A stretch of 46,090 nucleotides of DNA. Origin: Gemmatimonadota bacterium (GTDB taxonomy: Bacteria; Gemmatimonadota; Gemmatimonadetes; Gemmatimonadales; GWC2-71-9). Under the pieces are notes generated by a model. It was not told where the DNA came from. It was given only the letters and a program-made list of their open reading frames with translations, and ran no database searches. A program made the position numbers and the translations under genes. How positions within the stretch are numbered: the first letter of the stretch is position 1; each line of letters starts with the position of its first letter. Below, piece after piece: positions 24,157-31,379 of this stretch. The DNA is taken from contig QHTK01000061.1 in the NCBI GenBank assembly GCA_003220795.1, positions 1 through 46,090 on the forward strand. Direction: 5' to 3'.

Positions 24157-24184
24157 TGGATAGCCGAAACGACGCTAAGGTTGC
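24157..24184 (-). promoter_or_regulatory. ECF-sigma-type promoter candidate for the intact DUF4097 gene
   Basis: On the reverse strand, GCAACC (24184-24179) is followed after exactly 16 bases by TATCCA (24162-24157) and then ACCC. It is the second copy of the motif found at 18705-18732, again in front of a DUF4097-type gene. The leader to ATG 24072 would be about 75-80 bases. No sigma factor gene is in the window. Confidence 0.5.
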
Positions 24185-24232
24185 GGGTCGCTGGCGCGCC
24201 GTGCGGACGATACTTTCAAGCGTCTCGGGGGG

Positions 24233-24679
24233 ATGGTATCCGTGTCCGCATGGCAGGTCTGGCTCGTGGCCGCGCTGCTCCTGTTCGTCGCCGAGATCCT
24301 GGCGCCGGGGTTCTGGCTGCTGAGCGTGGCGGTGGGGTGCGTGCTGGCGGGCGCGGTCGCGCTGGTCGTGCCGGGGGTTCTGGCGCCGGCGCTGAGCTTC
24401 GCCGCCGGCACGCTGCTTTCGCTCGCGGGGATCCGCCCCTTCCTGCTAAAGCGCCTGCACCCGCCCGGACGCGAGATCAAGACCAACGTGGATGCGCTGG
24501 TGGGCCGTGTCGGCGTCGTGTCCGAGCGGATCGATCCCGGCACCGGCCGAGGACGTGTCCTGGTGGAGGGCGAGAACTGGCGCGGCACCTCGCTCATGGA
24601 CACCGTGATCGAGCCCGGCACGCGGGTGATGGTGGTGCGGGTCGACGGGACAACGCTGTACGTGGACAAGGAGGGCTGA
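24233..24679 (+). CDS. NfeD-like membrane protein
   Basis: The 148-residue protein has two to three N-terminal membrane helices (WQVWLVAALLLFVAEILAPGFWLL...GAVALVVPGVLAPALSFAAGTLLSLAGI) and a C-terminal OB-fold NfeD domain (NVDALVGRVGVVSERIDPGTGRGRVLVEGENWRGTS...GTRVMVVRVDGTTLYV). NfeD proteins work with stomatin-type SPFH proteins, and the SPFH gene starts two bases downstream. ATG 24233 directly follows a G-run; GTG 24242 would place GGGGGG nine bases upstream and may be the true start. It is divergent from the DUF4097 gene across 160 bases. Confidence 0.88.
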   Translation: MVSVSAWQVWLVAALLLFVAEILAPGFWLLSVAVGCVLAGAVALVVPGVLAPALSFAAGTLLSLAGIRPFLLKRLHPPGREIKTNVDALVGRVGVVSERIDPGTGRGRVLVEGENWRGTSLMDTVIEPGTRVMVVRVDGTTLYVDKEG

Positions 24680-24680
24680 G

Positions 24681-25697
24681 ATGGACAACATCGGCTCGCT
24701 CATCGTCCCGATCGCGATCGCGCTGTTCGCGATCTCGATCGTCGCCCGCGGGATTCGAATCGTGCAGCAGGCGCAGACGATGATCATCGAGCGGCTGGGC
24801 AAATACCACCGCACGCTGAGCTCGGGCGTCAATCTCGTCATCCCCTTCATCGACAAGCCGCGGGCGATCGACTGGCACCAGGTGGTCGTCACGCCCACGG
24901 GCGACTCGTTCGCGCGCCACTTCCGCACCGACAAGATCGACCTGCGCGAGACGGTGTACGTGTTCCCGCGCCAGAACGTGATCACGAAGGACAACGTGGT
25001 CGTGGAGATCGACGCGCTGATCTACTCCCAGATCACCGATCCCGTCCGCGCGACCTACGAGATCGCCAACCTGCCGGACGCGATCGAGAAGCTGACGCAG
25101 ACGACGCTCCGCAACGTGATCGGCGAGATGGAGCTCGACCACGTGCTCTCCTCGCGCGATACGATCAACGCCAAGCTGCGCGAGATTCTGGACGAAGCGA
25201 CCCACAAGTGGGGCGCGAAGGTCAGCCGGGTGGAGCTGAAGGACATCAACCCGCCGCGCGACATCCGCGACGCCATGGAAAAACAGATGCGGGCCGAACG
25301 GGACCGCCGCGCCGCGATCCTCACCGCCGAGGCGGAGAAGCAGTCGCGCATCCTCCAGGCCGAGGGTATCCGCCAGTCGGAGATCAACCAGGCGGAGGGC
25401 CAGAAACAGGCGAAGATCCTCGCGGCCGAGGCCGAGGCGAACGCCCGGCTGAAAGTCGCCGAAGCGGAGGCGCAGGCGATCGAGCGGATCACGACTGCCA
25501 TCAAGGGAACCGGGGGGGACCCGGCGCGGTACTTGATCGCGATTCGCTACATCGAGGCGCTCAAGGACATGGTCACGAGCCCGCAGAGCAACAAAGTCAT
25601 TTACGTACCTTACGAAGCGACGGGCGTGCTGTCGTCGCTCGGCGGCATCCGGGAGATGCTGGCGGGGCCATCGGACAAAGGAGAGAAACGGACATGA
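24681..25697 (+). CDS. stomatin/QmcA-type SPFH protein
   Basis: The 338-residue protein has one N-terminal membrane helix (SLIVPIAIALFAISIVARGI). The SPFH domain follows (RIVQQAQTMIIERLGKYHRTLSSGVNLVIPFIDKPRAI...RETVYVFPRQNVITKDNVVVEIDALIYSQITDP), then a long Ala/Glu-rich coiled coil (AERDRRAAILTAEAEKQSRILQAEG...AEAEANARLKVAEAEAQ). It is a paraslipin/QmcA-like member that oligomerises at the inner membrane; NfeD upstream is its usual partner. The stop overlaps the next gene (ATGA), linking it to a secreted dehydrogenase-like protein. Confidence 0.93.
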   Translation: MDNIGSLIVPIAIALFAISIVARGIRIVQQAQTMIIERLGKYHRTLSSGVNLVIPFIDKPRAIDWHQVVVTPTGDSFARHFRTDKIDLRETVYVFPRQNVITKDNVVVEIDALIYSQITDPVRATYEIANLPDAIEKLTQTTLRNVIGEMELDHVLSSRDTINAKLREILDEATHKWGAKVSRVELKDINPPRDIRDAMEKQMRAERDRRAAILTAEAEKQSRILQAEGIRQSEINQAEGQKQAKILAAEAEANARLKVAEAEAQAIERITTAIKGTGGDPARYLIAIRYIEALKDMVTSPQSNKVIYVPYEATGVLSSLGGIREMLAGPSDKGEKRT

Positions 25698-26956
25698 GCT
25701 GGAAGACGATCGCGGCGCTCTCGCTCGCGGCCGCACTGCAATCCGCCTACCCGGCGAACCGGCTGCCGCCGTGCGACCCCGACAACGGCGGCATCACGCT
25801 CCCCGACGGTTTCTGCGCCGTCGTCTTGGCCGACCAGGTCGGCCGCGCCCGGCACCTCGCCGTCGCGCCCAACGGCGACGTCTTCGTCGCGCTCGAGGAC
25901 GGGCGCGGCGCGGCGGCGAGGGGCGGCGTCCTCGCCCTGCGCGACACCAGCGGCGACGGGAAGGCCGATCGGATCGAGCACTTCGGGACCGCAGGGGGAA
26001 CGGGGATCGTGCTCGGCAAGGGCGTGTTGTTCTTCGGGACGGGGACCGCGGTGCTGCGCTACGCCCTGCCGGCGGGCCAACTCACGGCGGCGGGCGAGCC
26101 GCAGGTCGTCGTGCACGATCTCCCCGCGGGCGGGCACGGCGCCAAGAACCTCGCGCTCTCCACCGACGGGAGCACGCTGTTCGTGAACATCGGCTCGCCC
26201 TCGAACTCCTGCCAGCTCGCCGATCGCGCGCTCGAGTCTCCGGGGAAGGACCCCTGCCCCGAGCTCGCGACCCGCGCAGGGGTGTGGCGGTTCGACGCCC
26301 GCGGGACCAACCAGGCCCAGCCGGACGGAAAGCGCTACGCGACCGGGATTCGCAACGCCGTCGGCCTGGCACTCGACCCCGCCGGACAGCCGTGGGCCAC
26401 CCAGCACGGCCGTGATCAGCTCGGTCAGAACTGGCCGAAGCTGTTCACGCTGGAGCAGAGCGCGGAAAAGCCGTCGGAGGAGCTGTTCCCGCTGCACGAC
26501 GGCGACGACTTCGGCTGGCCGTACTGCTACCACGACGCGGAGCTCGGCCATCTCGTGCTCGCTCCCGAGTACGGCGGTGACGGCAAGAAGGTCGGGTCGT
26601 GCGCGCAAAAGAAGGAGCCGGCGGCCGTCTTTCCGGCCCATTGGGCGCCCGACGGGCTGCTCTTCTACACCGGATCGCAGTTCCCCGCGTCCTACCGGGG
26701 AGGGGCGTTCATCGCATTTCACGGCTCGTGGAATCGGGCGCCGCTGCCGCAGGCGGGCTATCGCGTCGTGTTCGTGCCGTTCAAGGACGGCAAGCCGGCC
26801 GGGACGTATCAGACGTTTGCCGACGGGTTCTGGCACGAGAACGGCACCGGGCCGCAGCATCGGCCCGTGGGACTGGCGCTAGGGCCGGACGGGTCGTTGT
26901 ACGTCACGGACGATGCGGCGGGGCGGATCTGGCGGGTCATCTACAGAGGCCGGTGA
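25694..26956 (+). CDS. secreted PQQ-type sorbosone/sugar dehydrogenase-like protein
   Basis: The 420-residue product has a signal peptide (MSWKTIAALSLAAALQSAYPA). It has a six-bladed glucose/sorbosone dehydrogenase propeller, recognisable by LPDGFCAVVLADQVGRARHLAVAPNGDVFVAL, YATGIRNAVGLALDP...WATQHGRDQLG, GDDFGWPYCYHD and HRPVGLALGPDGSLYVTDDAAGRIWRV. Several cysteines (PPCDPDNG, NSCQLA, DPCPEL, GSCAQ) suggest disulfides. Family members oxidise sugars in the periplasm with PQQ, but many of this type are uncharacterised and PQQ binding is not shown here. ATG 25694 has AAGGAGAG upstream and overlaps the SPFH stop. Confidence 0.85.
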   Translation: MSWKTIAALSLAAALQSAYPANRLPPCDPDNGGITLPDGFCAVVLADQVGRARHLAVAPNGDVFVALEDGRGAAARGGVLALRDTSGDGKADRIEHFGTAGGTGIVLGKGVLFFGTGTAVLRYALPAGQLTAAGEPQVVVHDLPAGGHGAKNLALSTDGSTLFVNIGSPSNSCQLADRALESPGKDPCPELATRAGVWRFDARGTNQAQPDGKRYATGIRNAVGLALDPAGQPWATQHGRDQLGQNWPKLFTLEQSAEKPSEELFPLHDGDDFGWPYCYHDAELGHLVLAPEYGGDGKKVGSCAQKKEPAAVFPAHWAPDGLLFYTGSQFPASYRGGAFIAFHGSWNRAPLPQAGYRVVFVPFKDGKPAGTYQTFADGFWHENGTGPQHRPVGLALGPDGSLYVTDDAAGRIWRVIYRGR

Positions 26957-26991
26957 AAAGGCGCGTACAGGGCCGGGGAAGGGGGAAGGGT

Positions 26992-27396
26992 GTGGCGGGT
27001 TACTCGACGCGACGGCTCGTCGACAAGCTCGGGATCAAGCCAGGAGCCGCGATCGCGATCCTCAATCCGCCCCGGGGCTATGAGCGAACGCTCGGGAAGC
27101 TGCCGCGGCACGTGGTTCGGGAGACCAATGCCAGGGGCCCGCTCGATTTCATCCAGCTGTTCACGACGGAGAAGCGGGAACTCGAGTGGAAGTTCGCCAC
27201 GCTGGCGCGCGCGCTCGCTCCCGCCGGCATGCTGTGGATTTCCTGGCCCAAGCAGGCGTCCGGCGTGACGAGCGATCTCACGGAGGACGTGATCCGCGCC
27301 GTCGGGCTGGGACATGGCCTGGTGGACGTGAAGGTGGCGGCGGTGGACGATGTGTGGTCGGGGCTCAAGTTCGTGCGGCGGCTGGAGGATCGATGA
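26992..27396 (+). CDS. DUF3052 family protein
   Basis: The 134-residue soluble protein fits DUF3052: AGYSTRRLVDKLGIKPGAAIAILNPPRGYERTLG, then DFIQLFTTEKRELEWKFATLARALAPAGMLWISWPKQASGVTSDLTEDVIR and DVKVAAVDDVWSGLKFVRR. The function is unknown. GTG 26992 has GGGGGAAGGG immediately upstream and starts at the family's usual MAGYS. A GTG at 26953 that overlaps the previous stop is in frame and is an alternative. The stop overlaps the acyl-CoA dehydrogenase start (ATGA). Confidence 0.82.
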   Translation: MAGYSTRRLVDKLGIKPGAAIAILNPPRGYERTLGKLPRHVVRETNARGPLDFIQLFTTEKRELEWKFATLARALAPAGMLWISWPKQASGVTSDLTEDVIRAVGLGHGLVDVKVAAVDDVWSGLKFVRRLEDR

Positions 27397-28562
27397 CCCC
27401 AAGCCCCGAGCTGACGACGGCGGCGCCTCTGACGAAGCTGTCGGAGGAAGAAGGCCTGTTCCGCGACACGGTGCGCGAGTTCGCGGCCCGGGATGTCAAG
27501 CCTCGCGTCGCCGCGATGGAGCAGGCATCGGCGCTCGACCCCGCCCTCATCGCCCAGTGCTTCGAGATCGGGCTCATGGGGATCGAGATTCCCGGAGCCT
27601 TAGGGGGAGCGGCGGGAAGCCTCCTCATGACCGTGCTCGCGGTGGAAGAGCTGTCCGCGGTGGACGCGTCGCTCGCGATCTGCGTCGATGTGCAGAACAC
27701 GCTTGTCAACAACCTGCTCCTCAAGTGGGCGAGCGACGAACTGCAGCGACGCTATCTCCCCCGCCTCGCCGGCGATGTCGTGGGCGCCTACGCGCTGTCG
27801 GAGCCCGAGTCCGGCTCGGACGCGTTCGGCCTGCAGACGAAGGCCACGCGCCGACGCGACCGCTGGGTGCTCGAGGGCCGCAAGTTGTGGATCACCAACG
27901 GGGCCGAAGCGGGGCTGTTCGTGGTATTCGCGAACGCCGACTTCACGCAGGGCTACAAAGGGATCACCGCGTTCGTGATCGAGCGCGACTGCCGCGGGCT
28001 CTCGGTCGGCAAGAAGGAAGACAAGCTCGGCATCCGCGCGTCGAGCACGTGCGAACTGATCCTCGACGGCTGCGAGCTGCCCGCGACCAGCGTAGTGGGA
28101 GAGGTGGGCAAAGGCTACAAGGTGGCGATCGAGACCCTCAACACCGGCCGCATCGGCATCGGCGCTCAAATGATCGGCGTAGCGCGGGGGGCGCTCGCTG
28201 CGACGCTCCGGTACGTGAAGGAGCGCAACCAATTCGGGCATCCCATCGCCGAGTTCCAGGCGGTACAGTTCCAGCTCGCCCAGGCCGCGACGGAGCTCGA
28301 GGCGGCGCGCCTGATGGTCTACAACGCCGCGCGGCTCGAGGACGCGGGCGAGCCGTACACGATGCAGGCGGCGATGGCCAAGCTCTTCTCCTCGCAGGTC
28401 GCCGAGCGGGTGACATCGCTCGCCGTGGAGCTGTTCGGCGGGTACGGGTACACGAAGGAGTACGCGGTCGAGAAGTTCTACCGCGACGCCAAGATCGGCA
28501 CGATCTACGAGGGGACGAGCAACATGCAGCTGAACACGATCGCGAAGCAGCTCCTGAAGTAG
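27393..28562 (+). CDS. acyl-CoA dehydrogenase
   Basis: The 389-residue flavoenzyme has every block of the short/branched-chain ACAD family: FRDTVREFAARDVKPR, YALSEPESGSDAFGL (FAD and substrate binding), KLWITNGAEAGLFVVFA, KLGIRASSTCELILD, GRIGIGAQMIGVARGALAATLRYVKERNQFG, LFGGYGYTKEYAVEKFYRDAKIGTIYEGTSNMQ. Glu373 in IYEGTSN is the expected catalytic base. It oxidises acyl-CoA to enoyl-CoA, passing electrons to ETF; sequence pattern suggests a 2-methylbutyryl/isobutyryl or short-chain type, though chain length is inference. It starts inside the DUF3052 stop with GGAGG nearby, and an aminotransferase follows 14 bases later, so a branched-chain amino acid catabolic role is plausible. Confidence 0.92.
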   Translation: MTPSPELTTAAPLTKLSEEEGLFRDTVREFAARDVKPRVAAMEQASALDPALIAQCFEIGLMGIEIPGALGGAAGSLLMTVLAVEELSAVDASLAICVDVQNTLVNNLLLKWASDELQRRYLPRLAGDVVGAYALSEPESGSDAFGLQTKATRRRDRWVLEGRKLWITNGAEAGLFVVFANADFTQGYKGITAFVIERDCRGLSVGKKEDKLGIRASSTCELILDGCELPATSVVGEVGKGYKVAIETLNTGRIGIGAQMIGVARGALAATLRYVKERNQFGHPIAEFQAVQFQLAQAATELEAARLMVYNAARLEDAGEPYTMQAAMAKLFSSQVAERVTSLAVELFGGYGYTKEYAVEKFYRDAKIGTIYEGTSNMQLNTIAKQLLK

Positions 28563-28576
28563 CGCCTCCCCCGGCC

Positions 28577-29734
28577 ATGCACACTGCTCGACGCACACAC
28601 GGCTTCACCGAGTCGGTGATCCGCGGCATGACACGACTCGCCAACGAGCACGGGGCGATCAACCTGGCGCAGGGGTTTCCGAATTTCCCGGCACCCGACG
28701 CGCTGAAAGACGCCGCGGCACGCGCCATCCGTGACGACATCAACCAGTACGCGATCACCTGGGGTGCGAAGCGGCTGCGCGACGCCCTGGCGCGTAAGTA
28801 CGCGGAATGGTACGGCATGACGGTGGATCCGGAGACCGAGGTGACGATCACGTGCGGCGCGACCGAGGCGATGGCGTCGGCGATGCTGGCGGTCGTCGAT
28901 CCCGGCGACGAGGTGATCGTGTTCGAGCCGTTCTACGAGAACTATGGCCCGGACACGATTCTGTGCGGCGCCCGACCGGTGTATGTGCCGCTCGCGGCCG
29001 GCGATCCGCTCGACTTGGACCGCCTCGCCCGCGCGTTCTCGCAGCGCACGCGCGCCATCATCGTCTGCACCCCGAACAATCCGACCGGCCGCGTGCTGTC
29101 CGGGCCCGAGCTCGAGGGCATCGCCGAGCTGTGCCGGCGCTACGACGCCTACGCGGTCACGGATGAGATCTACGAGCACATCTATTACGAAGGCAAGCAC
29201 ATCCCGATCGCGACCCTCGACGGCATGCGCGAGCGCACCATCACCATCAGCGGCGCGTCCAAGACGTTCAGCGTGACGGGGTGGCGCGTCGGCACGATCG
29301 TGGCCCCGCCGGAAGCGACCGATGCGATCCGCAAAGTGCACGACTTCCTCACCGTGGGCGCCGCGGCGCCGCTGCAAGAGGCCATCGCGGTCGGCCTCGA
29401 GACGCTGGGCCCCGACTATTACCGGGGCCTCGCCGCCCAGTACCGGATCCGACGCGACCTGCTGTACGAGGCGCTCCTCGCCGCCGGCTTCCGCTGCACG
29501 CCGCCCGAGGGCGCGTACTACATCCTCGCCGATTTCTCACGGCTCTCCGACCGGCCCGACGACGAATTCGCCCGCTGGCTCACGTGCGAGGCGGGTGTCG
29601 CGCCGGTGCCGGGCTCGAGTTTCTTCAGCCGCCCCGAACTGGGGCGGCACCTGGTGCGGTTCGCGTTCTGTAAGACGGAAGACCAGCTGCGGGAGGCGGG
29701 AGCACGGTTACGCGCGGTGCAGCGCGCCCGCTGA
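28577..29734 (+). CDS. class I/II PLP aminotransferase
   Basis: The 385-residue enzyme is an aspartate-aminotransferase-fold protein. Key elements are INLAQGFPNFPAPDALKDAA, TITCGATEAMASAMLAVVDPGDEVIVFEPFYENY, ICTPNNPTGRVLS, TDEIYEHIYY, and SGASKTFSVTGWRVG with PLP-binding Lys229. The C-terminal Arg in HLVRFAFC binds the substrate carboxylate. The overall pattern (QGFPNF, AITWGAKRLRDALA) resembles methionine/kynurenine aminotransferases. It is probably co-transcribed with the acyl-CoA dehydrogenase. Its last 110 bases also encode, on the other strand, the C-terminus of the kinase. Confidence 0.9.
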   Translation: MHTARRTHGFTESVIRGMTRLANEHGAINLAQGFPNFPAPDALKDAAARAIRDDINQYAITWGAKRLRDALARKYAEWYGMTVDPETEVTITCGATEAMASAMLAVVDPGDEVIVFEPFYENYGPDTILCGARPVYVPLAAGDPLDLDRLARAFSQRTRAIIVCTPNNPTGRVLSGPELEGIAELCRRYDAYAVTDEIYEHIYYEGKHIPIATLDGMRERTITISGASKTFSVTGWRVGTIVAPPEATDAIRKVHDFLTVGAAAPLQEAIAVGLETLGPDYYRGLAAQYRIRRDLLYEALLAAGFRCTPPEGAYYILADFSRLSDRPDDEFARWLTCEAGVAPVPGSSFFSRPELGRHLVRFAFCKTEDQLREAGARLRAVQRAR

Positions 29735-31157
29735 GCCGGAAGAGCCACCGTCCCAGCGGCCCATCCCAAAACCGCAGGCGACGCTCCCGTCTCAAATCGG
29801 TGCGATGCTCCATGCACGCCCGAGCCGTGACGGCGGCGAGCAGCGCCACCCCCGCCCCGGCGCCCCAGACCGCCAGCAGTATCGAGTTCGCGGCGAGGTG
29901 CGGCGCGCGCAGCCCCACCGTCACCGCGAGTCCGGCCACCGCGACCCCCGCATATGTCAGCGTCCGCAGCATGCGCTCTACGCGCGACGCTCCCTCGCCG
30001 TACAGAAACGTCAGCTCCTCGCGGTGGCGCGCCAACTCCGCGGAGAGTGCGTCCGTGAGATCGTCGCGATCGAACCCGGCGGCGACGAGGCGCCGTACGC
30101 GCGCCAGCATCAGCGCGGTCGGCAACACCAGCAGCCAGACGATGAAGCCGGCGGCGACGAGCCGCGGCCTCAGCTCCTCGGCGGTGACGAGCTGCATCAC
30201 GAGCAGCGGGATCGCGAGCCCCAGGATCATCCCGTAGAGCAGCGTGGGCACGGAGAGATGGCGGCTCTCAACGAGAAATGCCCGGACGGCGAGCGGTGGC
30301 CCCACCGGCACGGATACGGCGAACCGGACGGCGTCGGCGAGGTGGACACCGCTCGGGAAGCGGGCGGACGGCTCCTTCAACAGGCAGCGGTCGATCACCT
30401 GCGCCAGCCGCCGGGGTACGCCGGGGGCGACCGAGGCGAGCGGCGGCGGCGGCTCGGTGATGTGCCGCGCCAGCATCGCATAGCAATCGGGCGCCTCGAA
30501 CGGCAGCCGGCCCGACAACGCGTAGTAGCCGACCACCCCCAGCGAGTAGATGTCGCTGCGCGCATCCACGCCGAGCCCGCCCGCTTGCTCCGGGCTCATG
30601 TAGTCGGCCGTGCCGACCACCTCCCAGGGCCCGGTCGAGCCGGTGCCGCCACCGACCCGGGCGATGCCGAAGTCCGACACCAGGGCGCGGCCCGTGGCGG
30701 CGTCCAGCAGGATGTTGTCGGGCTTCACGTCGCGGTGCACTACGCCGCGCTCGTGCGCGTGCGCCAGCGCCCGCGCGACCTCGCGCAACATCCGTGCGCT
30801 CTCCTCCGGCGACAGCGGTCCATGTTCGCGGATGCGCTGCCCCAGCGTCTGGCCGTCCACGTACGCCATCGCGAAAAACACCACGTCGGCGCACTCGTCG
30901 ACGGAGAAGATGGGGACGATGTTGGGGTGGGAGAGTTGCGCCGCCGTCCGGGCCTCACCGAGGAAGCGCCGGCGCGCGATCGGGTCGCCCGCCTTCGGAG
31001 GGTCCAACAGCTTGATGGCGACCGGGCGATCGAGCCGCAGCTCGCGCGCCAGAAACACCACGCCCGTCCCGCCCCGGCCGAGGCGGCGTTCGAGCACGTA
31101 ACGACCGGCCAGAGCGCGGTCGAGCATGCGGACGTGGGGATCCGGTTCTCGTAGCAT
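29625..31157 (-). CDS. Ser/Thr protein kinase with polytopic membrane tail
   Basis: The 510-residue protein has a complete eukaryotic-type kinase domain, residues about 19-290: RRLGRGGTGVVFLARE (glycine loop), VAIKLL (ATP Lys), HRDVKPDNILLD (catalytic loop), SDFGIA (DFG), TADYMSPEQAGG (APE-like), DARSDIYSLGVVGYYALSGRLPFEA. After it come four membrane helices (about 305-330, 340-360, 400-418 and 425-445) in place of PASTA or other sensor repeats. The C-terminus FWDGPLGRWLFRLSGRAAPR is followed by a proline-rich tail whose codons overlap the aminotransferase by 110 bases. It is divergent from the OPT transporter. Targets are unknown. Confidence 0.9.
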   Translation of the reverse strand: MLREPDPHVRMLDRALAGRYVLERRLGRGGTGVVFLARELRLDRPVAIKLLDPPKAGDPIARRRFLGEARTAAQLSHPNIVPIFSVDECADVVFFAMAYVDGQTLGQRIREHGPLSPEESARMLREVARALAHAHERGVVHRDVKPDNILLDAATGRALVSDFGIARVGGGTGSTGPWEVVGTADYMSPEQAGGLGVDARSDIYSLGVVGYYALSGRLPFEAPDCYAMLARHITEPPPPLASVAPGVPRRLAQVIDRCLLKEPSARFPSGVHLADAVRFAVSVPVGPPLAVRAFLVESRHLSVPTLLYGMILGLAIPLLVMQLVTAEELRPRLVAAGFIVWLLVLPTALMLARVRRLVAAGFDRDDLTDALSAELARHREELTFLYGEGASRVERMLRTLTYAGVAVAGLAVTVGLRAPHLAANSILLAVWGAGAGVALLAAVTARACMEHRTDLRRERRLRFWDGPLGRWLFRLSGRAAPRVTVLPPPAAGLPSYRTRTAPGAAPVRGG

Positions 31158-31246
31158 CGATTGCGCGGTATGGCGGCGACGCGACAGTCCGACTGACGGG
31201 GTCGGGTCTACCTCAGTGGCGCGGACTCAGTACCCCGGGGGGTCAA

Positions 31247-31303
31247 GACCAGGTTCCCGGGCGGTGCGCCCGCTCTGCAAGGTGAAACGCCGCCTGACTG
31301 GTC
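31247..31303 (+). other. possible structured leader upstream of the OPT transporter
   Basis: The 222-base gap 31158-31379 has no gene. Within it, GACCAG (31247-31252) can pair with CTGGTC (31298-31303), enclosing two hairpins: CGGGCG-GTG-CGCCCG (31258-31272) and GGTG-AAA-CGCC (31281-31291). This makes a three-way junction. It matches no RNA class I know, and GC-rich DNA produces such folds by chance. Confidence 0.2.
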
Positions 31304-31379
31304 AGTTGCTCGGCGCCTGCAGTGGTGACGAAACCTTCCACTATCGCGTGCTCCCAGCGGCGGCCAGATTCTGCCCCCT

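Noticed and set aside
26953..26991. GTG 26953, overlapping the previous stop, as start of the DUF3052 gene.
   Set aside because: It adds 13 basic residues not typical of the family, while GTG 26992 has a good ribosome-binding site and begins at MAGYS.
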